Assembly: GCA_029168955.1 (NCBI GenBank)
Contig: JAPDOI010000021.1
Coordinates: 522,001-586,000, forward strand
Direction: 5' to 3'
Source: Aplectana chamaeleonis
Taxonomy: Eukaryota; Nematoda; Chromadorea; Rhabditida; Cosmocercidae
DNA: 64,000 bases
The notes beneath the pieces were generated by a model that saw only the letters and a program-made list of their open reading frames with translations, was not told the origin of the DNA and made no database searches. The translations under genes were made by a program, and so were the position numbers. The first letter of the stretch is position 1. Every line of letters starts with the position of its first letter. This document shows positions 10,941 through 23,409 of the stretch, piece by piece.

Positions 10941-13640
10941 ATTATTCAGTCAATGAAAAAAGTTGAAGAATACTCATGACTTCTCAAATATTCGCATAGA
11001 TTTTCCGAATATTCGGTCTAATCTATTGCATTACAGGTATACAAATTATCCATTGAATTGAAAAAACTGAGGTTTTACTCGGATTCAGTCATTTCTTCGT
11101 AAAGAAGCGTGTGATGGCTTTTCCGAGCTCATGATTCCTTCCAGTCCAATGACTCGCGACTAGGAGGCTTGAAAAATGTGAAAAACGTGTATCTCTATTT
11201 TCAGCGTCGTTTTTTGGATTTTTCTTTCGGAAAATTTTCATCCTACAACTACAAAATTCAACGATGAAGGACCATGAAAATTCAGCGGCTCAGGTCTGAT
11301 TGAGTCGTCGCTTTCACACTCGTTAATATTATAGCTCTTTAACGCGTAAACCTGTTTTACAACCGACATAATTATCCCATATCCTGTTTTGAAATATACT
11401 ACTAATAGAGGTGTATTTCAGATAGAGAAAATACCACACTCGTAGTTGAAAATTTTCGAATCTATTTTAATCGTGCTCGATATTCTCATGATGAGAGTAA
11501 CCCCTGACAATTTCACCATTTACTGCAAATTATAGCTATTCGAAACATTAAGTATGCGATCGGTAGTGTACTATTGCCGTATTAGTACATAATTAGCGTG
11601 GTGTATTGAACTGTTACCCCTTCAACCTTCAGAGATGCGGATCGAAATACCTTTGCGAAGAGATAGGATTGTTAGCTGTACACAAGAAACGCCTACAACT
11701 GAATCAAATGAGCCAGAAGGTTAGTAGTTTGTATGCTTGTTGAGAATATATTGGGTTGAGAGGGAAAAAATGAGTTTTGGTTGTGCACTTCACTCGCCAA
11801 TTTTGATTTTGTTTGGCTAAAGGTGTGTATGCGTTCAAACAAAGCATTTTTTCCTCAATCCAAATTTTCTTATCGCTTCCTCTGAGGCATGACCAATTGA
11901 TATTTTCATATTTGGAATCGCCTTCTATGATACCATTAAACCAGTCATAGTTTCTTTAGCGTTTGATCTCTGACGAGTAGATGAGAACATTGTAGCATAC
12001 AAATCTCTTTCCGAGCGGCTGACCATCATTGGCTCGATTACGTGAGGACTGTTGTCTGTTCGTCGAAATTATGAGGTTTACTGCGGGTTACGGTACGCAA
12101 TATGCCATTTATGGTCCAGTGCCTGCGGGTGGGGTCCGGTTGTATCGTCGCAACGCGGCGGGGCGTCGCGCGCGGTGAAGGGTGCGTCGCGCGCGGTGGA
12201 AGGGCGCAGCGATACGAAATCTACAGTACCCATGGCGTATCGACTAGAGCACGTTAACCCACGCTAGTGCATTACGACAACAACAGCAGAGAAATGACGC
12301 GTCTGATTGCCTGAAGTTTGATTTTCACAGCTAGTTCTTTAATGCGAAAAAAAACTAAAACATACAGTTAAATTCCAGTGATCCAAATATTCCACCGCAA
12401 AAGAAATACATAGCTCAATCGTTTTCGGGCATCTTTCGGCAATATTTGAAATTACGAGTAGTTTTTTGAATCAGAGAATGAAATTAAATAATTACCCGAG
12501 CGTTTATTCGAGTCGGATATAGATCAGTTTCTTGATTGCATTCACGCAGAGGAAAAATTTGAACCTATGAGTTCGAATAAGTATCACTTTATTCGGAAAT
12601 TTCGAAAGCCATTGTTCGAATTGATGGAGGAGAGGTTCCCTAATCAAATAAACTTGAATAAAACATCGTTGAAAGGAATTTAAAAATCGAAGGGTGAAGG
12701 GAGGAGTCTCGAATCGTCGGTCAAAGTCAAAAAATCACAGAAAAAATGAAAATGAAAAAAAGGAAGTATAAATGAGTTCAAAAATGTTTTTTTCAAAACA
12801 ACGGTAGTACAAATAACTTTTCCTATTTTCTATTTGCCCGACTGTGGTTTTTCTTTTTTTTTCAAAATTTAATTAGCTATTTAGTAAGCGTTCTCTAGCT
12901 CTAAAAATTTTTACGGTCCCTTTTCCGGTAAACTGTTACAAACTAATCACTCATAAAACATCCGTATTGAGCCTCGTGTTCATATTTCTCTTCCGAGAAC
13001 TGAATATTGTCCACTGTTTACGGAAAAAACCTACATTTTTTTATTTAATCCTTCTTTTGAGACAAATAAAAACTTAAAGTCAAATTTTTAATAATATTTC
13101 TAGGTTAGGATTAGCAATGACGAATACAATGAGTTAACAATGTCTTCAAGAAATATGAATAAAAAAGACAAAAAAATCACCAACTACAGTCGAACATGTG
13201 GTTTTCTTCTCATGGATAATAATCAATATGAAACCAATGCCCGGCTACTAAAATTAGATTGTTTTCATATAGAAAAAGGACATTTTCGAAAGCATGTGTA
13301 AATAAACAAAGTTTTACGTTTGTTTGGCCATATCTTTACACTAAAATTTTGAACACCCTCAATCACGAACACTAAAAATAGAGCTACGTTCCTTTCTGGT
13401 GCGTTTCGGGGTAACTCCATATTTGAGCAAAATTAAAAAAAAAAAAACTAATCTAGTTTTGGGCTAACGCTCGCAAGTTCAGACAAAATTATTAAGTGAA
13501 ATATTTTGCTACAGTCCAAGGAGTCTATCTAGTTAGAGAAACGAATTTATTGCAAGAATAATTTTTCATTCACTCGACGACTACCTTCAATATTTCAGAA
13601 TTTGATCAGAAAAAATTTGGGACAACAACAGAAGGAGAGG
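10941..13640. other. AT-rich DNA without a recognisable gene; one GC-rich patch
   Basis: No coding frame above background is seen. At 12,120-12,232 a GC-rich patch carries the motif GCGTCGCGCGCGGTG twice, 22 bp apart, flanked by the imperfect inverted pair TATCGTCGC and GCAGCGATA. A related patch on the opposite strand is at 15,140-15,245. At 13,644-13,661 there is an 18-bp perfect palindrome, GAGTGATCCGGATCACTC. Confidence 0.6.
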
Positions 13641-13924
13641 AGCGAGTGATCCGGATCACTCTAGATCTGGAATGTAAATATAATCGGGGTACACATGTAA
13701 TCATTATGGTAATGGCAATATGTGCGATAAGGGTCCTCCTTTCCTGAAGGAAACTTCGCACATTAGCCACGGCCTACATATGTGCGAGCCATTTGTGACT
13801 AGCGCTGCTGATACGTGAGAGGCCCTGAGGTAATCTAAGGTGATAACATTTAGGGATGTTGGGTCAGTTGAAAGCGCGAGAGCGCTAATTGATAACTACC
13901 TATCCTAAGTCTAGTCAGTTGTCA

Positions 13925-14375
13925 ATGACAATCGATTTTGGTTTCGAAAAACCCACCCAAATTGTGACAATCTTTCAAATTGGCGAAAATTTGGGCATAG
14001 TGGAGGGATGAGTTTTCGAAAAAAAACATCTAGATTGCGACACTTTTTGATTTCGTTTACAAATTTCTTTAAATCAACCCTAAATTGAACATGTTTACAA
14101 TCGGAGAAAATTTGGGCATAGTGAATGTAATTTTTCAAAAAAACCGACCATAGATTCAAAATATTCACCATTGGGGTAGTTGGGGCATAGTGGAATGACG
14201 ATTTTTTGAAAAATTCATTTAAATTGTGAGAATTTTTGAAATCGGGGAAAATTTTGGCATAGTGGAGTTTTTTTTTTCGAAAAACCCGAAAATTGCGACA
14301 ATTTTTAAAAACGGGGAGAATTTGAACATAGTGGAGGGACGATTTTTTGAAAACCCACCATTGTGGCTTATGATT
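13925..14375. repeat. Tandem repeat of about 60-75 bp, around six copies
   Basis: Units centre on 'gggcatagtgga', then 'tttttcgaaaaacccacc', then 'aaattgtgacaattttt'. The 'catag' landmark recurs near 13,996, 14,117, 14,184, 14,258 and 14,326. The minus-strand 218-aa frame 14,567-13,911 is a translation of these units (repeated 'HYA..F..FK' pattern). I do not regard it as a gene. Confidence 0.8.
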
Positions 14376-14958
14376 GCAGTCGTAGTAGAGGAGTTGAGTT
14401 TTTATAATGGAAAAAAACTCCGCCTTACGAAAAAAGATCTTCCACTCTCTTCCATCAAAGTTTTTATGATTATGTATAAAATATCTTAATGTAGGTTGAA
14501 TTTTCGCACAAAGTCGCATGTTTTCATCATCAATTGTTATTGAAAATGATTTATTGATAACATACATTGTTTAAACTTCAGTGAGTTCCAACCACAAAAT
14601 CATCTTAATCAACGCCCTTTGCCGCCTTTTTAGCTTGGACAAAAAGAAGAAACTCAAGTTAATTACAAAATTCAATCTCGAAATAGTTGGAAAAATAGAG
14701 GCTTTGAAGCATCACTATTATCAATAATTATCCACGGATATTCACAAAACGTAAAATTTGGGATAATTAACCAATGTTCCATTTAATTCTATTTCGAAAA
14801 TTCAAGAAACCTATTACGAACTCTAGCTAGTTCCTAAATTTCTGCTAAACCTAAAGGTGAAGGAGCACTAGCCTTTTTCTATTTTTCTGCGATAAAATAC
14901 ACGTTTCAGAGAACGGGAATTTAATCGCAAAATGTCTAGAAAAGTACAGCTTGGACGG

Positions 14959-15040
14959 AAACGTAGACGAAGACTAGAATAATAGTGAATATCAGTTAGA
15001 AACGTAGACGAAGACTAGAATAATAGTGAATATCAGTTAG
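14959..15040. repeat. Exact 41-bp tandem duplication
   Basis: Two adjacent identical 41-bp units (14,959-14,999 and 15,000-15,040) begin AAACGTAGACGAAG and end ATATCAGTTAG. A partial third unit with changes follows to about 15,078. Identity of the two units implies a recent slippage event or an assembly stutter. Confidence 0.9.
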
Positions 15041-15279
15041 AAATGTAGACCAAGAACAGTGAATATCACTCAGAATAGCGTGTTAAGAATAATATTGCAG
15101 TAAACAGGGTCTGCGCGTCCTTTAAGATTCAAATCTAGTATCGCGGAGGGTAACTCGTCCGCGACCTAGCCGTGCGACGCCGCGTCGCGACGTGGTCAAG
15201 CTGCGGCGATACAAGCGGGCGTCCCCCAGTGCCTGCCTTAGAAGTTCGATCGGCAAATGGACATCGAGTTCGTATTCGC

Positions 15280-15860
15280 GACCTTGAATAACCCCCGCAA
15301 ACTAAATTTGAGTCAAATCTGAGACTTTGATCAAACTGTCGTATACCCTCCGTAATCTGTAGAAAATCGTCAAACGGACCCCAGATTCGTGTAGAGCACA
15401 TCAAATTACTCACGCAGAAGGATTTTGAGACACATCCGTTGGAGAAATCCGGAAATGTTGAAAGTGGCGTTCTGCCCTCGAAATTTTTCCCCGCAGGGAG
15501 GCTTTGTGCAAATTAAACCGAAAACTTTTGAGAATTGACAAATAGGCTTCAGATTCATGTTTAGCACCCCCAGAACCCTGGGAGAATTTTAAGTCAATAC
15601 TGGTAAATTTTCTGAAGCCCTCTCAAAATCTCTAATAACCGCCCAACCAAAAATCCGTACAATTCTAAAAACGCAATCAGTCTGCACAAAGTTCGGGAAA
15701 TGTGCTTTTACCCAAACGTTGCTCTGGAGGGTTATTTTGGCGCTTAACAAGATTATAAGGTTCGTTTCAAGATTTTCGAAAGTTTGCTGAGCGTTTTAGA
15801 AGGCACAACAAGTACAAAACGACCGTTTTGAGCTTATAACTTTTCGGAACTAGCGGCTTG
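15280..15860. mobile_element. Foldback repeat family E, copy 1 (degenerate)
   Basis: The left part reads family E backwards (the complement of 'tttgtcgattttt', 'gattacgg' and 'gggtat' near 15,310-15,370). The right part reads it forwards: 'gctctggagggttat', 'ttttcgaaagtttgctg' near 15,718-15,790. Opposite halves around a central spacer indicate a foldback element. Better copies lie at 41.5-42.8 kb and 61.6-62.0 kb. 15,140-15,245 just upstream is a CpG-rich patch. Confidence 0.55.
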
Positions 15861-16374
15861 GGACGGGGTACTACGCATTTTACTATAGATGCCCCAGAGA
15901 TACTAGCAATACAATTTGTTTTCACAGAGGTGACATACGCTTTGTATACTTCCCTTGTAAGAAAGACAACATTTAAGCTGACAACACACGATGTGTGGTT
16001 CCTCAGAAATAGCCTGAAAAAGAAATTGCACAAGTCGCAAACTTCACAAAAATGCATATGACAACCTATAATTGAATTTCATGAGCCTGTTTCGGTGAAA
16101 CGATTTAGTCTCTGGGATGGTCCCAATTTTCATCAACAGTGACTGATTTGGAGCTTTGTAGGTGAAATATGGTGTTTGACAGAAGGTATGAATTCCAAGT
16201 AACTTTTTGGAAGTTTTTTGCGTATCCAAGTGTTAAACTTTCATTGTTATCCGTTGTTGGAACAGACGGATTTTAGGTATTATTCAGGAAGATGTTCTAG
16301 AAATATCAAAATGACGTTGCGAATTCTGGAATATCTCATTGAATAAATACTAAATAATTTAGTTCTAACTCTAA

Positions 16375-16870
16375 ATAGTATCCCACGTGGGTTTCTCCTT
16401 TATGGCCTGGATAGGTGTGACACGAGCCTTGTGTTGGCACATGAGCGAGGCCAGTCAACACATCCTAGAGTATTAACAGGCAATACCGCAGGTAATCCCA
16501 ATTGGAGCTCTGCTGACCCATGACCGTTGACGAGTCGTCCGTTACCTGTAAAGGATCCGCCCACAATTGGCTACTTTAACCTCTCATGCCCTAATATGCC
16601 TGCTTTTGCAACCATCGGTTAGTCGTCTTCTTCGGAATATGCGATTGATTTAGAACTTTCCACTTTTATTTTTTACAACATAGGATTTATTCTGAGCAAA
16701 GAAATTACTCGTTTTAGAATACTCCGACTTATTCGAAAGACTAAATTCATTGTTTGTCAGAAGTATTATTTCAATATTTTTTCGAATATTCTGCTTTTCA
16801 TGAAAATCGAGAAATTGAATTTTTTTTGAGTTTAAGATCAATTTTGGGTTACTTTACTTTGCTGGAGCTG
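16375..16870 (+). repeat. Dispersed repeat family D, copy 2
   Basis: This copy is collinear with 10,478-10,940, with the same landmark strings and scattered substitutions and indels, so the copies diverged some time ago. It carries an extra stretch around 16,690-16,745 relative to copy 1. No gene is seen. Confidence 0.8.
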
Positions 16871-17297
16871 TAAATTTCACAATGAATTAAACAAGCAAGG
16901 GAAAATGAGATTTAAGTGAAAATATCACACTAGGCTGTTCGCATTTGGTTTGTTCTTTTGCCCTCCAGCTTATTTTGCGAATTGAATCTTCTCAATTATT
17001 TTTTCAAAGTGCTTTAAGAGCAATCTTCGGCATCAGAAGATGAACTGTCCTGTGATTTCGAGAGGCCCCGCAGTCAACAATTCGAGGCTTTTCCTGTGAA
17101 CGGTTCGCCGATTTCACCCTATTCAAGATAGGAAGAGCTTTAAACAATTTTCGTGTGTTCAGCACCTCAGAATGAACTCGCGGCGGTGACCACAAACGCT
17201 TTACTCTCACTTGCATTTGTTCTGGATTCTCATTTAAGTAAAATGGGTGAGTATTTACGAAGGATATGCCATAACAATGAATAAAATTTTTGTTGCA

Positions 17298-19590
17298 GAC
17301 ACCAAACGCTATCTGCTTTCTCTCAGTGATAGGAAGGCTGCTCATGATGTTAAACACCTAATCGAATGTGCTAATAATTCTGTGGAGTGTGTATCGCAAG
17401 CATACTGTACCGATTGTAAAGCAGAACAAAACAAAGCGAGGGTGTGAGCTCATGGTAACGTACAAGACCGTTTTTCTGCAGAGCATTGATTATGAATTAT
17501 CCGTTACCATTCTAGTCACGGTGTCCAGACATTTACATGGTCCTCGTGCGATCTGGAAATGGCAGCTCCAAGAACTTCTCTCGCGCGAGCTGCTCCAATA
17601 GTAGGAAGATTCAAGCGGCATTCAGTGAAGGTGAAAAGGTTGAAGCTGTCGCAGGACACGGAAGGTTTAAGAAGTTTATGAGAGCACCACGAGATGGCAG
17701 AATTCCTGTACTTTTATTCGTACATTTTGATGGCATTTCAATGAAGGGCGTAAAGTAAGTTTTTGCTACTCTGTTGTTACGACTCCATTGGTATTTGTGG
17801 CGTTTTTAGGAAAAAAGTATGGCCGTATTTTGCTCAGGTGATAAACCTTCCACACGGGTCTAGAATAAAGCTGCCAATCTTCTTCTACTGGGCGCATATG
17901 AAGCGTATACTGATCTGAATCCCTCCGTGCATGATTTCGTTGCTAAAGTTGCTGCACAACATTGCGCGCATCAGCGAAGGAAACAGAGAATTCGGAATGG
18001 AGGGACTCATGGGCGTGGATGTGAGAATTGTTGGTGGTGGATTCGATCAACCGGTAGAGGACTTGAGTTTTTCTCTAATCGCGCGCATTGCACACCGTTC
18101 CTGATTCTAGGCAAAACGACTCGTCTATGACTTTAAACACTTTTCTTCATCATTGTCTTGCTTTTACTGTGTTTCTTCTCAGTCGCGGTACAAGTCCGAA
18201 TACGCCGAAGGTCTGCATTTTTTCTGCATATCCCTGGTTCTAGAACCTTACCCAAATATTTTTTTCGTCAGGAAGACGATATTGTCGAGGTGCAAGTGCG
18301 ACTGTCAGGAACTCCAAAAAAGGAAGACATGGATTCAAAGGCAATTGTAATGTACTTATGAACGAATTATGCTTGGTATACAACTCCACAATTGATCATC
18401 TGCACACTTTTTCGAAGGCATCTTTAAAACTATCTTGAAAGGTCTGCTTCTCGTTTTCGTTAACTTGAATACATTTTGCGTCCAAATTCAGTCTAGTGCA
18501 TTTCAGATGCGCTGCCATGGAAATTCGCTAAGATAAAGCATCCAAAACGACTTTTCTTATTGAAAAAATCCAGGACACGCGAAGAAATAGAACAGTTTCG
18601 CTAGTCCACAGCTATATGAAAACTCCGATGGATCATATGAGGCGTTTGCTGATGTAAAGGTAAAAATAGAGTTTTTCTGGATGGAAAATGATGGGGTTTC
18701 CGTGAAAAGGAACACTTGATGGTTTACTGACCTCGAAATCCACCGAAATTCAATTTCGCATTATCCCACATTTCGAAACCAAAATTACTTCTGTAAGATA
18801 TACCATAACGGAACAAGCTTCCGTATCGTAGACTTTTGTTTTTAAGAAGCCATTACATCAAAAAGAGCCTTCAAGCAACCTGAATTTCAGGATTTTCGCT
18901 CAAATTCGTTGAGAAGGGCGATTATCCCTGTCCAGATAAGATCCTCGAGATAGGGTCTTGTCGACGAGAACTGCAAACCGATCTTCGAGACGCTTGCTGG
19001 AATATCCATAATAGTAGGGTGAAAAAAATTTAATTTTAGTAATTCCTAACACGCAAAAATCACTACAGGCGGCTGTTCAATCGTTGTCGAGTCGTAAGAA
19101 GGAGGCTGCTCAGAAAGTTCTCACGTCAGCATCTGCTGTTTACGGGGTGGTTTTTTTTCGTTCTTCTACACAAGCCCCAGTTTCATTGACAATATCTGGA
19201 TTCAGAAGTACACTCTCGACCTTTTCGTCCCGAGCCAAATCGATGAGGATTTGTACGTTGTACTGCCACCGAATAAAAGTCATTTGAATCTCGTGACTGC
19301 TCTATCCAACGTAGGCATCAATAACTACTCTAGTCTGCAGTTCATCGTGAAGCAGTTCGCTCAAGCAATCGGAAAAAAAGTGCTGTATTCGCATAATAAT
19401 TCGCATGACAATTATTTGTTTAGCAATGAGGGAAAAATAATTTTGGTATTTCAAAGACCTTTTTTCAGTTGTGGTCGGACGTAGAGGCTCGTTGTTTAAC
19501 AGCCTCCGTCAATTGTTCCCCTCTCGGCTACTACAACATCTCCGATGAGAACCTGACGCCTCTAGCGCGTTCGTTTTCTTTTGAATAGGT
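17298..19590 (+). pseudogene. Candidate spliced gene, damaged; possible transposase-derived protein
   Basis: Several exon-like open pieces are separated by nematode-type splice sites. After TTGTTGCAG (ends 17,298) an exon runs to about 17,440 with Cys pairs ('CVSQAYCTDC'). A piece ending 17,754 reads 'IPVLLFVHFDGISMKGVK'. A 55-nt intron follows (17,755 GTAAGT to 17,809 TTTTTAG), and the next exon continues 'KKVWPYFAQVINLPHGSR' in frame. Later, 'CPDKILEIGSCRRELQ' follows a TTTCAG at about 18,890. A 50-nt intron at 19,019-19,068 joins it to 'AAVQSLSSRKKEAAQKVL'. A 90-codon open stretch follows at 19,183-19,450. The HFDG ... VWP ... LP pattern vaguely resembles KDZ/CACTA-type transposases, which is a weak guess. 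Frames shift between pieces, so it is either decayed or misassembled. Confidence 0.45.
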
Positions 19591-19599
19591 ATGGATGCT

Positions 19600-20445
19600 T
19601 TTTGAGAGAAAAGTAAAACCGCTCAATTTAAGGTGCTTTGATAAGTGGATTCGGTATATGCTGTGGCGTCAAGGAGACGTTTCACTTGGAGAATGACGGC
19701 AGAGTGCTACTACGCAAAACACCTTTTGCGAGTACTTGTATGTTTTCCACAGAATAATTGCTCAATCGCGCTACTGAATCATCTTTTTCGCTTTTCAGTG
19801 AGTATAGAAGGAAGGTTTTTTACGAGAGTAACAAGACAATGTTTGCGGAGCTGAAGTCCAGGGAACGGTCCTTTCGCCTTCGCGTCGTTGTTCAAGAAGC
19901 AACTAGAAGAGGGATATAAGAAGGCGAAGGTATTCAGCTTCTACCATTTATTTAGTGGAAGATGGAAGATATAATGTCTCTCTGCAAATACGCGAAAGGA
20001 AGTTGTAGAGCGTCCATTCCGAAAGTTTTCGTGGCCAAATTTAAGAGTGTGGATGATCACAAGCCCAAGCAGAACTAAGCCAAACCAGCTGCGAATCGGC
20101 TGGAGCAATTTATAAGTGAAGTAATTCAGTAGCAGTTTCTTTATTTGCACGTGTTAAGGATAGCGAAAAGGACGGAGGCCTGTGAGAGGAAGGAATTGGA
20201 TTTCGGTCGCCATCGCCATTGGTTGTCCTCAAAGAATCGAGATTTGATTGCCAATATATTGTAATTATATTTCTGCCCTGAATATTCGGGAATGGATTGT
20301 GCCTGTTTATAAACTAGGAAAAGATGCCCTTCTCAATTAAATATAATGAATTGAAAATTTCGTTGCGAATAATGCATAAAAATGTGAATGTGAGAGGAAT
20401 ATTATAAATGAATAAATGAAATTATTATAAAAAAAGTGAACTAAG
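19600..20445. other. AT-rich flank of the candidate gene
   Basis: Short open pieces near 19,640-19,740 may be further exon remnants of the upstream gene, but no splice joins are convincing. From about 19,950 onward I see nothing recognisable. Confidence 0.4.
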
Positions 20446-20469
20446 ATGGTAAAATTCTTTTTCTCCTTG

Positions 20470-20924
20470 TGCGGAGAAATCAGCCAAGAAGTTATTGAGA
20501 ATAGAGCGAAAACTTGTAGAGAATCAGCCGAGGAGTTGTCGAGAATCCGGCCAAAAGTTGTCGAGGATCAACCGAGTAGTTGTCGAGAATTAGGCGAGAA
20601 CTTGTCGAGATCTATGCGAGGAGTTGTCGAGAATTAGGCGAGGAGTTGTCGAGAATTAGGCGAGGAGTTGTCAAGAATTAGGCGACGAGTTGTCGAGAAT
20701 TAGGCGAGGAGTTGTCGAGAATTAGGCGAGAAGTTGTCGAGAATTAGGCGAGGAGTTGTCGAGAATTAGGCGAGGAGTTGTCGAGAATTAGGCGAGGAGT
20801 TGTCGAGAATTAGGCGAGGAGTTGTCGAGAATTAGGCGAGGAGTTGTCGAGAATTAGCCGAGGAGTTGTCGAGAATTAGACGAGAAGTTGTCCTGAATTC
20901 GTACGAATTCTGCACAACTTCTCG
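20470..20924. repeat. 22-bp minisatellite ending in a palindromic orientation switch
   Basis: The unit is TTAGGCGAGGAGTTGTCGAGAA (given here as two parts: TTAGGCGAGG and AGTTGTCGAGAA). About nineteen units are present, irregular to about 20,600 and nearly exact from 20,630 to 20,880. The array ends at a perfect 16-bp palindrome GAATTCGTACGAATTC (20,895-20,910), after which the unit appears in the opposite orientation. Together 20,881-20,924 forms a long near-palindrome. Each unit contains one TTAGGC. Confidence 0.92.
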
Positions 20925-20999
20925 CCGGATTCTCGACAACTTTTTTCACCTGAGTACACCCTCATTTTTCTAGTGTTTTTATTTTTCTTATTATTTGTG

Positions 21000-21500
21000 T
21001 TGTGCACAGCGGTTACCGCTTACTGCAGGCATTGCCAGTTCGACTTGGTAATTATTCATGCCACCGCTGGCATGTAGTCCGGGTTAGGACGCAGGGTTGC
21101 CACAGGTTTACCCCGAGGCGACCCCTGCTTAGGTTAGGTCCGCTACTCTGGTCAGCCCACTAGGGCGGCTGGACGCGACGACCCTTGACGGAGAACGATC
21201 GTGGTTTTTAGACCCACGGCCAATCCCCCGAGGTCAGACGTCACCGGGGACGTGAACACCGCCGATGCGGGGCTCGGTCGTGGCCATGGCCTGACCACCT
21301 GAGCTCCAACTTGTCGATGGACGCTGCCCTAGTGCGCCCTCGACATTAGTCCTATGTAGTGGCGATAGAAATTAAAGATTTTTCTCTACAACTCTATATA
21401 CGAGCGTTGTAAAAATTCTTCGTTACGGGTGGACAACCCGTAGACCACCTTCGTCCGGATTGCAGACCGTGTACAGTCGGCACGGATCGCACTGAGGCTT
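21000..21500. other. GC-rich island of unknown nature
   Basis: A sharply GC-rich stretch within AT-rich DNA contains the short inverted motifs 'gtcgtggccatggcctgacc' and 'acgggtggacaacccgt'. It could be the leader of an unrecognised retroelement or a structured RNA gene. No coding frame supports either idea. Confidence 0.4.
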
Positions 21501-21992
21501 TGCGCTTGTTATTGTACATGGGCGCAAACTCGTTGTGTTACACCTTATGTTACAACATATGTGTTCTATTTGGAAGAAATATATTTAAAAAAGCTCATAC
21601 CCCGTTCAGAGAAACGTCTCGCAGCTGCAATGTAAAAATTCGAATTCTACATCGAAAATTGATACTAGAAACGCTAATTTCATCAGGAATGGCCACGGCA
21701 TGTAATAATCCTTCCCTTGTTAGTGCGCCAACGCGCACTAATGAACGCGAAGTATAGTTAGGTCCGTGGCTTTCCTTAAGAAAAAAAACATTTAAATTTA
21801 GACCGTGGCTGGCGCGGCGGTTTAAATTTAAATATTTTTTCTTGAGGAAACAATCCACGAACCTAACAAAACATATCAGTGCGATCGGTGATGACTGCTC
21901 AGAACTATTTGAACAATTTGAGAACTACATAAAACACCGCGAGCAATTGTAAAACAATATATCTTCGCGTGAACAACGTTCGGTTCAATTAC

Positions 21993-22523
21993 TTAAAGGC
22001 AGTGATCGCGATGAAAAACGTTATCAACAAACTACAAAAATCAGCTTAGATCGAAAACAGCTCAAAAACTATGGAGGGAGCGCGGTCAAAACGGGCTAGA
22101 ATTAGAGTTATTAAGACCCTAAATTTCCAGTTCGTGCACACGTGCACAGAAAGATCACAGTCTCATGCCAAGCAGTCGAAAATCATCGACACTCAGTGGA
22201 AGAAATAAATGCAAAATTACCTAATAAAACAGTTGAACAATGAAAGCAAGCACTTCAGTCAATGTTTTTGACTAGATGTGTACATAAATCCGGAGGTTCA
22301 TTGATTGAAATTTAATTTCATGCCAGCTGATGTTCTTGATATTGGAGATCATCGATGCCGATGATGTGGGGTATGCTCGTCCACCATCAAAAGGCTTCAA
22401 ATTTGGCCCAGAACAGCGTTTTTTTTCGCCATTTTTTCTTATAGGTTCTACTACTCTATACCCAGAAAAGGGTTTAGAGTGGAAAATAAGACGAGCATAT
22501 ATGAGCGCGACCACTGCCTTTAA
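21993..22523. mobile_element. TTAA MITE, family A, copy 2
   Basis: It is bounded by TTAA at 21,993-21,996 and 22,520-22,523 with ends TTAAAGGCAGTGATCGCGAT. It is collinear with the copy in the LINE at 2,968-3,524, sharing for example 'gatgttcttgatat' and 'gatcatcgatgccgatgatgtg'. It is 531 bp against 557 bp for copy 1. No coding capacity. Confidence 0.9.
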
Positions 22524-23400
22524 TTCAAACGTTAGTTGTTGGTGGTTGCAACGGCGCGCGGACAATTAACGTGCGAGGAAAATCGAAAAAGTGTCGCGGA
22601 TACGGGCATGAGCAAGAAATCGGCAACAAGTTTTAGGAACGGACATATTCCGAACTATGTACATTGGAATCCGCGAAAAAACAACGAACGAATTGCGCTG
22701 GGCCCTTAATCGGTCTGATACACGGATAACTTACAAGCAGCATATTGAAACAACTATTCTCCAAGCTTTGGAACGCACTTGTTACGAACAACAAGGCGGA
22801 TTAGTTGAGCCCGAGCTTCTATAAATCGATAACGCGATATTGATAATGCCTCCGCTGCTCCGCCATCTTATCCGCCGCTGCTGTTTCTTGTTCTGCTTTT
22901 GACTTCCGTATCATTCACTGGTTTGGAGTTGCAACCTTCCTTCAACCTATTCACGACCACGTGTCCCACCGGTGGGACACGCGTTGACTACCACTTCGGA
23001 CTGGCTTTTCGAAAATCAATTTCCATGCCACAAGAATAACTTTTCCAACCTTTGCATGACGAATATATTAACCTACCCTAGACTCGACTAGAGATTTCGA
23101 GGTACATCTGTAGCTCCACTATAGCTCAGTATAAAAGCTTTAGTGGAAATAGCTCGAACTCAAATAGAAAAACGGCTGCGAAAACATTTGTCCAAGCACA
23201 CTATGAGTTGTTTCCCTTCCGTTGCCATTTTTTAGCCTTCTGAGATGGAAATCATAGCTGGAGCCGTCATCTTTTCGACTGGAAACTTGGCAATACTATT
23301 ACAATACCTACTATGCCCCAGAATATCGGATTTCCTAAATCTAAACTTCCACGCTCATCATAATCGGTAAATTCTAGCTCATGCAAAATTCCTAAAACGG
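22524..23400. other. Unassigned spacer
   Basis: Apart from the palindrome at 22,960-22,981 nothing recognisable lies here. Short open frames lack domains. Confidence 0.5.
22960..22981. repeat. 22-bp perfect palindrome
   Basis: The sequence CGTGTCCCACC followed by GGTGGGACACG is self-complementary over 22 bp. No repeat family or gene next to it was recognised, so its role is unknown. Confidence 0.9.
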
Positions 23401-23409
23401 ATACCTGAT

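Noticed and set aside
13911..14567. 218-aa minus-strand open frame
   Set aside because: It follows the tandem units of about 60-75 bp; the repeated peptide pattern comes from the DNA repeat and matches no family I recognise.
20630..20880. Telomere repeat, because TTAGGC occurs every 22 bp
   Set aside because: TTAGGC is only 6 of 22 bases and never occurs in direct succession; this is a minisatellite.
21000..21500. rRNA or tRNA gene in the GC-rich island
   Set aside because: No tRNA-like arms and no familiar rRNA core sequence could be found.
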